From the NCBI GenBank assembly GCA_019802505.1, contig JAFMOC010000051.1, positions 1,072,501 to 1,136,500 of the forward strand: a stretch of 64,000 bases of DNA, read 5' to 3'. The translations under genes and the position numbers were made by a program. The notes under the pieces were generated by a model. It ran no database searches. It was not told the DNA's origin and saw only the letters and a list, made by a program, of their open reading frames with translations. Shown here one piece after another: positions 1 through 12,765 of the stretch (positions are counted from its first letter, which is position 1; each line of letters begins with the position of its first letter). This DNA comes from Corydoras sp. C115. Lineage: Eukaryota > Chordata > Actinopteri > Siluriformes > Callichthyidae.

Positions 1-203
1 GCCGGCGGTGTAGGTGTAGTTGGCGATGAGCGTGGCGATGCCCACATAGGAGCGCACCAACTCCGCCAGCAATCGCAGGATGGTGGAGACGGGCATCAGC
101 GGTTTGCTGGCTTTGGCCTTCGCCGCTTTACTCTCCTCCGAGGTGGCTCCTCTTTCCCCCTCCTGCTCCTTTTTCTCCTCCCGTATTTCTTCAGGGGTAG
201 AAG
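1..203 (-). CDS. huwe1: huwe1 coding exon c43 (cut by window edge)
   Basis: Residues 2148-2215. Charged Glu/Lys linker, then [20 protein letters not shown] to [10 protein letters not shown]. The exon continues to the left of position 1, so its donor is not visible. Confidence 0.94.
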
Positions 204-3200
204 CTGAGGGAAGGGGCAAGAAAGAGTCAGGAGATGCAGCAGAAACCAAAGGAGCTTAAAAGGTTAAAGATTCAAGCAAGAAATTAAATGAATACTAATA
301 ATTCTGTTATAATCAGAACAGCAGTTACTGCGGCCATTAGAGGGCAGTATAGAGGTGAAGTTGAATCCTTACCTTCTCCCTGAGGTGTTCCAGACTGAGA
401 GGATTCTGCAACTGCCCCATCCGCTGCAAAGACCTGAGTCTGAAAAAAAAAACCCACTACAGTCAGCATTTAAGGAAACGCAGAGACAATTTTCTGAATC
501 TAGAACCTCCCAACTGGGGCGGCACGGTGGCTTAGTGGTTGGCATGTTCTCCTCTCAGCACTAGGGATTCCCGGTTCGAATCCCCATCTGGGTGGAGTTC
601 GCATGTTCTCCCCGTGTCTGCGTGGGTTTCCTCCGGGTTCTCCGGTTTCCTCCCACAGTCCAAAAACATGGATCAAGTCAATTGAATTCTCAAAAATTGC
701 CCCATATAGAGTGTGTGTGAGTGAGTGTGTGTGTGCCCAGCGATGGATTGGCGCCCTGTCCTGGGTCTATCTGCCCAGCGCCCGAGACGTTCTCCCCTGG
801 ATGGGCATGGGGAACCCCACCGCGACCCTAATAGAGGATAAAGCGGAAGATAATGAATGAATGAATAGAACCTCCCTGTTCTGATCTGGTGTGTTTTATT
901 ATTTTATGATCAAACACGCGCCCTAAAACAAACCACTAGAACCATGGAGCGTAAATGGAGACAAACTAAATGAGAGGTATTTAGGGTTGCATGGAAGGAC
1001 AGTATGACTGAGTACAAACATGCACTCAACGCAGCGAAGACTAAATATTATTCTGAATTAATAGAGAACAAAAAAAACAGAGATTCCTCTTTAGTACCAT
1101 TGCCAAATTAAAAGTATTTACACGCCCACTGTAGTATCATTTGTCTATAAATTTGTTATAAGTACACCTCTTTTATAACAATGTCTCCTTATTAACAATA
1201 AAGAAAACTAAAAAGAAAGAAATATAGATCAACTTAGAACAAAGAATCATGTTATTAACTTTTTAGTTTTTTAGTTTGTAACAGAAACGAATGAAATCCT
1301 TATTTAAACGAGAAACATTTTTGAACTGACTGCATTTGATACTGAAAAATGAAATGAAATAAAAGCAATAAATAATAATAAATTCAAATTGATCAACATT
1401 AATTCAGGAGCTCAATTTATTTAACACTTTAACCTACGAAACAAAAACGAATACAACAATTTGTGCTGTTTTTTTTTTTTTTTGAGGAAGTCAGGACTGA
1501 TGTCTCCAACGCATCCGTTTTGCAGCACAGCTTTTCTGTAGTAGTTTTCATAAAGCGTTAATATTTGCTGGTTATACGCATCACGTTTACGATTAAAAAA
1601 CTCAGGCGGTTATCAGCGTGATTGGGGTGTAATGTCTTTAAGGGACGCCTTCATTTATTAGGCTTCATACTGTCCACTGCCAACGTTTTAATACACAGAA
1701 GACACATCGGTCTTTCTTCGTCTCCACCTCAGTTACAGTGAAGCCAAGCGCTACATTCGCTTCGTCATTTAGTTTTCGGTTGACTTTTGTTCTCATTATC
1801 GTCGTCCCTGTTAAATATTTCTCCATGTTGTCTCTTGGGGGTTTGTTCAGTACACTTAATATCACTCGCTCTGTGATATCTTGTTATGTGCCCCCCCCCC
1901 ATGCACCGCACTGTGCCCCCTCAGGGGGGCGCACCCCACTATTTGAGAAGCACTGCTCTAACCCGAACCCACACTAAGAAAAGTCTGACTTACATTAATG
2001 TGAAAAGCCGACTGGGAGTCGAAGTCACTGCCCTGTCGTGTGAGTCTGTACTGTTGATAGACGTCATCGCCGACGTCCTGCAGAATCTGGCAGAGGTCCT
2101 GACTCCCCGTCACAGTGACCGCTCTGCTCTCCTCTGCTTTCTCTGCTACAGAGCGGAATGAGGACGATCGAAAAACAGAGAGACTCTCTGAATGACACTA
2201 AAGGCAAATAAAAAGCTGTTTTTTTTTTTTTTTTTTTCTTACCCTCTTCGGGGGCGTGGTACGCTGCCAGGGCATTGAGCATGTCGTAGATGACCTCTCT
2301 GATGGTTTCGGGGATCTGGGGCAGTGGAGAGAGCTTCAGAGGCGTGGTCTTGACCAACTGCACAGCGTTTGGACCCTTAATTCTGAAGTTCTCAAACTCG
2401 TCATCTGAAGCTGAAAGGGTTACGATCGTGTTATTAATGACGACGGAACAGAGTGCGGCATCAAACTTCAAAAAGATAACAATCCTAAAGTTAAAGGTGA
2501 AAGATGTCCAATCTGGGGGGGCACGGTGGTTTAGCATGTTCTCCTCTCAGCACTAGGGATACCCGGTTCGAATACCCATCTGGGTGGAGTTTCCATGTTC
2601 TCCCCGTGTTCAAATGGGTTCCCTCCGGGTTCTCTGGTTTCCTCCCACAGTCCAAAAACATGGATCAAGGTCAATTGAGTTCTCCAAATTGCCCCAGTGT
2701 GTTTGTGTGAGTGAGTGTGTGCCCAGCGATAGATTGGCGCCCTGTCCTGGGTCTATCTGCCCAGCGCCCGAGACGTTCTCCCCTGGATGGGCATGGGGAA
2801 CCCCATGAAGATAATGGATGGCTGTTCAATCTAGGCTTCTAACAATGCACGCAATTTCTCACTTCCACCATGAAATCCCCTCTGAGTCTTATTACCACTC
2901 TGTTTTTGTTATGGGGCAAACAGGGAAAAGCAGCAGTATTAAAGCTCTCAGATAAACCTTTGGTACCTGTTCCAGCCCCTCTAGGTGCAGGGAGGGCGAT
3001 GCGCACGCAGCTGTTGGCGGTTTCAGTGAAGACCTCGGGGTTACGGCAGGCCGCCGGTCCGAGCACACGCAGGATGTAGTTGATCTCACGCGAACCCAAA
3101 CTACCGGACACAACACCCGAGGTGGTGCTGCCCGCTCCACTGGTCACCGCTGACCGCACCACCTGCACAAGGAAGCATTCAGCAGTTCAGCATTTCACCA

Positions 3201-3397
3201 GCACTGTTCTCAATGTTCACCAATAACCAAACTCAGGGTTCACGTCATCGTTACTTCAATGTTTATTGTTCATTACTTGAATGTTCACTTGGGGGGGGGG
3301 GGGGGGAATTGTTCTTTACATGAACGTTTATTGTTCCTTACTTGAATGTTTATTGTTCCTTACTTGAACGTTTATTATTCCTTACTTGAATGTTTAC

Positions 3398-3432
<35 letters not shown>

Positions 3433-6400
3433 GATTGTTCATTACTTGAATGTTTATTGTTTGTTACTTGAATGCTTACTTGGGGGGGGGGGGGGGGGCA
3501 GGATTGTTCATTACTTGAATGTTTATTGTTTGTTACTTGAATGCTTACTTGGGGGGGGGGGGGGGGTTCCTTACTTGAATGTTTCTTGTTCCTTACTTGA
3601 ATGTTTACTTGGGGGGGGGGGGGGGGATTGTTCATTACTTGAATGTTTTTTGTTCATTACTTGAATGTTTCTTGTTTACTGTCCAGTTTATCATCCTGTA
3701 TTTTATATGTACATATTGTGATCCTTGTGTTTGCACATGTGCACTTTATGTTGGCTGTTACGTGTAGCACCTTGTCCCTGGGGGGCGCTGTCTCCTTCCA
3801 CATATATTGTACTGTACTTTATATTGTGGAACGACAAATAAAAAATACTTGATACATCATACAATGAATAATGTACAAGATACGACCCCATTAAGATACG
3901 ACCTCATTAAGATACCACCCCAGATTTGACATTTGACATCAGTCCACGTCTCCGCTCTAAAATCATTGGTATAATAATGTATGATTAGGTGGCACGGTGG
4001 CTTAGTGATTTAGCATGTTCTCCTCTCAGCACTAGGGATTCTCGGTTCGAATCCCCATCTGGGTGGAGTTTCCATGTTCTCCCCGTGTCCGCGTGGGTTT
4101 CCTCCGGGTTCTCCGGTTTCCTCCCACAGTCCAAAAACATGGATCGAGTCAATTGAGTTCTCAAAATTGCCCCATATAGAGTGTGTGAGTGAGTGAGTGT
4201 GTGCCCAGCGATAGATTGGCGCCCTGTCCTGGGTCTATCTGCCCAGCGCCCGAGACGTTCTCCCCTGGATGGGCATGGGGAACCCCCCCCCCCCCGCGAC
4301 CCTAATAGAGGATAAAGCGGGAGATAATGAATGAATGTGTGATTACTGCACCTTCTCCATGGTGTGGCGGAGGGTGGCGGGATCCTCGATGATGTGACGG
4401 AAGAGCAGCGTGACGAGCGGCGTGAAGCCGTTGAAGCCGGAGCTCTGCGTCAGGCCCAGGATCATGCGCGTGCTCTTCAGCTCGGCGAACATCTTGGCGT
4501 AGTGGTGGACGCGGGTGAGGCGCAGACACAGGCGCAGGGTGGCGTGCAGGGTGTCCGGGTCCACGGGAACGCTGATCATACTGACACAGGCGCGGATCAG
4601 GACCGTGGTCATCTCCTCCGTCAGCCCCTGCACCACGATGCCCCCCGACACCGAGGAGGAGTCCTGAGGAGGAGCGGCAGGTGGGGGCGCCGCCGAGGAG
4701 GTCTCCTTCTGCTCTGCCTCCTCTTTCGGAGGATACAACTCCAAGGTGAGGTAGGTTTGGTCTGCGGAGGCGGACGGTGGAATTAAAGATGAGGGGTTGG
4801 CCGCGTCGATACGGAGCGGGGAACCAGCGGGACACTGACCTCGCTCTCCCGCCGTCTCCTCGGTCTTCGCTCTCTGCTCGTCGTCTCGCTCCGAGTCGGC
4901 CGCAGAGTTCGATTTGGTGGGTTTGGGAGCGCGAGGAACTCTCTGCACCGTCAGCATCACGGGTCGCCGGTTCCCCGTCTCCTCGTTCACCTGCCGCACA
5001 GAGCGGGGGGGAAAGAGGTTTCACTCCCATACAAACGATTTACATAACAGAAGCGCAAACTGCGGTTGCCATAACTACTACAATCCCACATACAGATGCC
5101 CCCACAACCTCAATAATCTCACAAACAGCTTTTCCCACAACTATTATAATCCACAAAAATAATTCCTCATAAGCCCAGGATGTTCATTTATTCATTCATT
5201 CATCCATTATAATCCACTTTTATCCTCTATTAGGGTCGCGGTGGGGTTCCCCATGCCCATCCAGGGGAGAACGTCTCGGGCACTGGGCAGATAGACCCAG
5301 GACAGGGCGCCGATCCATCGCTGGGCACACACTCACTCATTCATACACACTCTATATGGGGCAATTTAGAGAACTCAATTGACTTGATCCATGTTTTTGG
5401 ACTGTGGGAGGAAACCCGAGAACCCGGAGGAAACTCACACTGACACGGGGAGAACATGGAAACTCCACCCAGATGGGGATTCGAACCGGGAATCCCTTGC
5501 GCTGAGAGGCGAACGTGCTGACCACTAAGCCACCGTGCCGCCCGCCCAGGATGTTATAACTACTATATTCCTATAAACAGAGGTTGCCACAACTACAATA
5601 ATCCCACAAACAGCTGTTCCCTAAAATGATTAGGGATCCAATATTATTTATTTATTTATATATTTAGCACGTTCTCCTCTCAGCACTAGGGATTCCCGGT
5701 TCGAATCCCCATCTGGGTGGAGTTTCCATGTTCTCCCCGTGGGTTTCCTCCGGTTTCTCCGATTTAATTTAATTTTAGAATTAGGGCGGCACGGTGGTTT
5801 CGTGGTTTGGCATGTTCTCCTCTCAGCACTAGGGATTCCCGGTTCGAATCCCCATCTGGGTGGAGTTTCCATGTTCTCCCTGTGTCCGTGTGGGTTTCCT
5901 CCGGGTTCTCCGGTTTCCTCCCACAGTCCAAAAACATGGATCAAGGTCAATTGAGTTCTCCAAATTGCCCCATATAGAGTGTTTGTGTGAGTGAGTGTGT
6001 GCCCAGCGATGGATTGGCGCCCTGTCCTGGGTGTATCTGCCCAGCGCCCGAAACGTTCTCCCCTGGATGGGCATGGGGAACCCCCCCCCCCAACCCTAAT
6101 AAAGCGGAAGATAATGTATGTGTATATATATATATATATAAATATAAATAAAACGGTTACCTGAACCATGGTGTTGAACTGTACAGTGTATCTCCTTCGA
6201 CCGGCGGTGAAGCGCACGCTGGTCTCTCCTGCCCTCCAGGCGGAGTCGATGGTGCTGTTGTTACTCGCGCTGTAGCTGCACCACCGTCCAGAACGGTCAT
6301 CAAACCAGCGCCAGTTATTTCCGTTGGGCTGCAGATACTGAGGAGGAGTTCAGGGTTCGAATCAGACTTGAATCTTAAAGTGAAAAACGGCAATGGAATT

Positions 6401-9400
6401 TAGATGTACTAACTTTATTCATTTGGGATCGTCGCTTCGAGGAAACGGCCATTTTCTCGTAAAAGTCGATGAGTAAAAGCACCGGGGTGATCCACCTGAA
6501 CACAACAAACCAACGGTGAGAAACGCAAACCAGTTCCCGATCGTTATCCATCACTGCAATACAACAGGCTGCTCGTCCTCCTCTGTATACCAGCAGCGCC
6601 CTCTGCAGCCACATGGCTGCCACTCACTTGGGCGTCTGAATGTCCTTCTGCTCCTTGGCAGCCTGTAAACAGGGCTGCACCACCTCCAGCAGCTTGATCA
6701 ACACACTCAGAACCCCACTGCTCTCGACGATGCGCGCACACGACAGCTTCAGCTCCTGCAACGGCAGAGGACCCAGGAGCTCAGAGCAGGGTCGGCAGGA
6801 CGGTTAAGAGAAGCGGCCGACGCGCTTATTTAAATACCTCGAACAGCAGCGTGAGGAGCAGGATACGTGTGGCCAGGTTCGAGGCCTGGGGGAGCGTCGC
6901 CATCTGTCTGGTCCACTCAGAGACGGTCTTCGTGTCACTGGTGGTGAGTGGAACTGCCGCCTTTATCAGCACGTCAGCAGCCTCCCAAACCTAACCCCCA
7001 AACACACAGCCATGAGGAGCAGTCTCAGCAAGTTAATAATGCTGCACGTGCACCACAGAGCACGGATACACCTTTAATTAATCCGTAAATTAATCCTTAA
7101 ATGATCTAATCTGTGTGTTAATTCACCTGTGTCCATATTGGAGTGACAAAAAAGGGTTGCCACAACTCTAATATTCCCTTACCATTCATCAGGGGTTGCT
7201 ATAACTGGGGTAAATCCCTTACAATCTATCAGGGGTTGCCACAACTTGGATAATCCCTCACCACGCACTGGGGGTTGCGACAACACTGATACTGCATCAA
7301 CCATCAGGGGTTGCCACAACTACAATAATCCCTCATCTATCATGGGTTGCCACAACTTGGATAATCCCTCACCATTCATTGGGGATTGCAACAACACTGA
7401 TACTGCATCACCCATCAGGGGTTGCCACAACTCCAATAATACCTCATCTATCAGGGGTTGCCACAACTCCAATAATACCTCATCTATCAGGGGTTGCCAC
7501 AATAACAATAATCCCACATCCATTAGGGGTTGCCACAATTAGAATAATCCCTCATCTATCATGGGTTGCCACAATTACAATAATCCCTCATCTATAAGGG
7601 GTTGCCACAATTAGAATAATCCCTCATCTATCAGGGGTTGCCACAATTATAATAATCCCTCATCAGGGGTTGGCACAATAACAATAATCCCTCATCTATC
7701 AGGGGTTGCCACAATAACAATAATCCCTCATCTATCAGGGGTTGCCACAATTACAATAATCCCTCATCTATCATGGGTTGCCACAACTACAATAATCCCT
7801 CATCAGGGGTTGCCACAATAACATTAATCCCTCATCTATCAGGGATTGCCACAATAATAATCCCTCATCTATCAGGGGTTGCCATAACAATAATCCCTCA
7901 CTCAGGGGTTGCCACAATTACAATAATCCCTCATCTATCAAGGGTTGCCACAATAACGCCTCATCAGGGGTTGCCACAATTACAATAATCCCCTCATTCA
8001 GGGGTTGCCAAAATTACAATAACCCCTCATTCAGGGGTTGCCACAATTACAATAATCCCTCATCTGTCAGGGGTTGCCACAACTACAATAATCCCTCATC
8101 TATCAGGGGTTGCCACAACTCTGATAACTCGTCACCAACAAGGGTTGCCACAACTAACATACATCCTTAAAAACATATATTTTTTTAACCTCTCAGCTGA
8201 CCGAGGCCCTTCAGTGGTCAGTAGTGACAGTGAATTGGGCAGCGCGGTCACCTGGTTGACGACTTGGCGCAGGATGAGATCTCGGTACTCGGGTCCGTTC
8301 CTCTTGATGGCGGTCATGAGCAGATCGCAGAGGCGGTAAACCGTGTCGGGAAGCTCGTCCAGCAGGTGGAAGCAGCCGGGCAGCATGGTGTCGGTGAAGG
8401 CGTGCAGGTCGGCGCTGTCCAATGGCTCGGCCTCCAGAAACCGCTCCAGACAGCGAGCCTCCTCCTCCTCGGCGCGCTCCCGCGCCCTCCTCTCCTCCTC
8501 CTCTCTCCTGCGCGCCGCCTCCTGGTGGACACACAGCACAGAGGAGCTCATGAGGGGCATCAGGGACAAGCGGGGGAGTTTATTAAGCCTGCAGGTCCTA
8601 GTTTTTTCTAATGACTGGATACCTTTTTCACATTTCTTCTAATGTATCTGCTGCTGAGGACGTGAAGTTCCCCGTTGTGGAACAAATAAAGGTTTATTTT
8701 ATCTTAGTGAGATTCAGCATCACACCAAAATCTGTACCTTTAGTAAAGAAACCTGCAGACGTTTTAATGAACACCACCATCGACTCAAACACAAGAAGCA
8801 ATAGCGCAGTGTTAAAACTAGGGGTGTCTTCAACTAAGGATTTTCATAGTCGAATCTGATTCGTCAGATTTTCCCTATAGTCGACTGATGGTCGAATCAG
8901 TTAATTTCACCACAAGATGGCACTATAAGCGTGGTTTTTAAAAAAGATTTTTTTTTATATTTTACTTGTTTTTCTAACAAAAGAAAACTTTTTTTTTTTT
9001 TCTAGAAATTAGGATGATTTTATTTGACAAAAGGCTATATATATAACGAAAACAAAGACATTTCATGTAAAAACTAATGCTTAGCAGCAGCCATGGACAC
9101 CCCCATGTGGTCAAAATGGTACATTCGACTATGAGGTTCATAGTCGACTACGGTTCTCCGAATCGAATCGTCGAATATTGCAGCTCACCCCTAGTTAGAA
9201 TCATGAAAACTTCACTTGTGATCCTAATGATTTTGCTCCGTGGCATGGCTGTTGGCACCAGGCAGGTGAACAGCTCAGAAATTATTAAACACTCACTGTA
9301 ACTTATACAATACAAGTCTTTGCCACTAGGGACAGTATAATGGACAGATTATGTTACATTACAATTGTGTTTCATTTGGGGCACATCTGGTTTGTTTTAC

Positions 9401-12400
9401 GTTTCTGGTCCTGGAATCTTATTCATTCATTATCTTCCGCTTCATCCTATATCAGGGTTGCGGGGTGGGGTTCCCCATGCCCATCCAGGGGAGAACGTTT
9501 CGGGCGCTGGGCAGATACACCCAGGACAGGGCACCAATCTATCTCTGGGCACACACTCACTCACACAGACACACTCTATATGGGGCAATTTGGAGAACTC
9601 AATTGACTTGATCCACGTTTTTGGACTGTGAAAGGAAACCAGAGAACCAGGAGGAAACCCATGCGGACACGGGGAGAACATGGAAACTCCACCCAGATGG
9701 GGATTTGAACCGGGAATCCCTAGCGCTGAGAGGAGAACATGCTAAACCACTAAGCCACCGTGTCGCAACATTTAAGATTAATTTTACATTTATTTTAAGG
9801 TTGTTCTGAACCTCACAAACCAGAGCTTCGTTAGTTCCCAGTCTGCAACAAACACTCTACAAACTGAACCCATATGAAAGAATGTAAAGTCCGTGAGCAG
9901 ACCTCAGGAGAATCCGAACGCTGCTCCATGCTGACATCCTGACCCAAAGACATGGCGATGGCCCTCATCATCTGGTCCTCTTCAGACATGGTGAATTCCT
10001 TTAGTGGAAGAAGCCAAAGTGAGCATCAGGTCCCGGCTAATCAGTATGAACTAAACGTAAGAAGACATTCACTGACATTGGGGTCTCGTACCCTGACAGC
10101 GGTACCCAGCAGTGGTGGAGGGTGAGTGAGCAGATACTCGGTGGCCTGCTCCATGGTGGTGGTGTTGAGCAGAGCCTCCATCGCATGCTCTCTGGAGAAG
10201 CCCATATCCATCAGCTGTGCAGAACAGAGCGGATCACATGACGTCACAGGAGGATATTCAAATTAAACTACTTTCATACATTCAGTCATTATCTTCTGCT
10301 TTATCCTCTATTAGGGTCACGGTGGGGTTCCCCATGCCCATCCAGGGGAGAACGTTTCGGGCGCTGGGCAGATACACCCAGGACAGGGCGCCAATCTATC
10401 ACTGGGCACACACTCACTCCCACAAACACACTCTATATGGGGCAATTTGGAGAACTCAATTGACTTACTCCATGTTTTTGGACTGTGGGAGGAAACCGGA
10501 GAACCCGGAGGAAACCCACACAGACACGGGGAGAACATGGAAACTCCACCCAGATGGGGATTCGAACCGGGAATCCCTAGAAATCCCACTCAGTTGAGAG
10601 TCATTCATTCATCATCATCCGCTTTATCCTCTATTAGGGTCGCGGTGGGGTTCCCCATGTCCATCCAGGGGAGAACGTTTCGGGCGCTGGGCAGATAGAC
10701 CCAGGACAGGGCACCAATCCATTGCTGGGCACACACTCACACAGACACACTTTATATGGGGCAATTTGGAGAACTCAATTAACTTACTCCATGTTTTTGG
10801 ACTGTGGGAGCAAACCGGAGAACCCGGAGGAAACCCACACAGACACGGGGAGAACATGGAAACTCCACCCAGATGGGGATTCAAACCGGGAATCCCTAGT
10901 GCTGAGAGGAGAACGTGCTAAACCACTAAGCCACCCCATCTTGAGGAAAATTATAGAATTTGGCAAAAACATAGGAGTTGAAACCAAATGCTGGTCTGTG
11001 AATTTTATCTGTATGAGGGTTTGACGGCTATTTGTCCTCACCAAACCAGAGTCTCGGGATAGGCCCCAGAATACAAACTGAACACATGTGTATCCACACT
11101 CCAGAGCAGTCAGTCGAACCCGAGGGAAGCCCCCGATCCCGGTACCTGAGTGAGTTGTGCATAGTTGACTTGTGAGTCCCTGCGCGCTGCGTTGCTGGCC
11201 ACGTCTTCGGTGGAACCTCCGGCTGTGGACGCGCTCACGGCAGACGAAGGAGCCCCATCGCTGACGGCGCTACCCAGCGCCGGAACGCCGCTCGTCACGG
11301 TGGGCGCCGCGGTGCTCGCGTCCTCGTCGGCGCGGGCGGAACCCTCTCTCTCCTTGGACAGCCGCTCTTGAATGACTGGCTCTCCACGCAGAATGTGGCA
11401 AAGGATGGCCAGCATGGACTCGGCCATTCGGCCTCCGTAAACCTTCAGCGGTTTGCGGTTCCACAGGCTGCGGATGCAGTTAAACGCAGCCTGCAGGAGG
11501 AGACGGCATGAGGTGAGAAAACACTGAGACATTAACAATCTGACACCTTCAGCCAAACGACTGACGAACCCTGAGACCATCCATCCATCCAGCCATTATC
11601 TCCCTTTATCCTCGATTAGTGGGGGGGGGGGGGTTCCCCATGCCCATCCAGGGGAGAACGTCTCGGGCGCTGGGCAGATAGACCCAGGACAGGGCGCCAA
11701 TCCATCGCTGGGCACACACTCACTCACACAGACACACTCTATATGGGGCAATTTGGAGAATTCAATTGACTCGATCCATGTTTTTGGACTGTGGGAGGAA
11801 ACCGGAGAACCCGGAGGAAACCCACGCGGACACGGGGAGGACATGGAAACTCCACCCAGATTGGGATTCGAACCGGGAATCCCTAGTGCTGAGAGGAGAA
11901 CATGCTAAACCACTAAGCCACCATGCCGCCTGTATTACAGATCCATCCATCCATTATCTTCCGCTTTTCGGGTGCTGGGCAGATAGACCCAGGACAGGGC
12001 GCCAATCCATCGCTGGGCACACACTCACTCACACAGACACACACACTATACTGTATGGGGCAATTTTGAGAATTCAATTGACTTGATCCATGTTTTTGGA
12101 CTGTGGGAGGAAACCGGAGAACCCGGAGGAAACCCACGCGGACACGGGGAGGACATGGAAACTCCACCCAGATTGGGGGAAACCGGAGAACCCGGAGGAA
12201 ACCCACGCGGACACGGGGAGAACATGGAAACTCCACCCAGATGGGGATTCGAACCGGGAACCCCTAGCGCTGAGAGGAGAACGTGCTAACCACTAAGCCA
12301 CCGTGAGACTAATTTTACTAATTTAATTTTAGAAGTAGGGCGGCATGGTGGCTTAGAGGTTAGCATGTTCTCGTGTCATGGCTAGGGATTCTCCCCATGT

Positions 12401-12718
12401 TCTCCCCGTGTCCGCGTGAGTTTCCTCCGGGTTCTCCGGTTTCCTCCCACAGTCCAAAAACATGGATCAAGTCAATTGAGTTCTCCAAATTGCCCCATAT
12501 AGAGTGTGTCTGTGTGAGTGAGTGTGTACCCAGTGATGGACTGGCGCCCCGTCCTGGGTCTATCTGCCCAGCACCCGAGACGTTCTCCCCTGGATGGGCA
12601 TGGGGAACCCCACCACGACCCTAATAGAGGATAAAGCGGGAGGTAATGAATGAATGATAACTGTGACGTTTCACACGTTTGCTGTGGGGAATCTGTCGGT
12701 TTCAATACTTTTCATATG

Positions 12719-12765
<47 letters not shown>

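Noticed and set aside
512..865. Recurring 60-110 codon open frames (e.g. [20 protein letters not shown])
   Set aside because: They are translations of the V-SINE on both strands, repeated at every copy.
3375..3664. Gly-rich or Pro-rich open frames over the poly-G array
   Set aside because: Product of homopolymer runs.
7145..8165. CRISPR-like look of regularly spaced repeats
   Set aside because: The units are contiguous and vary gradually; no unique spacers, and it lies in a vertebrate intron.
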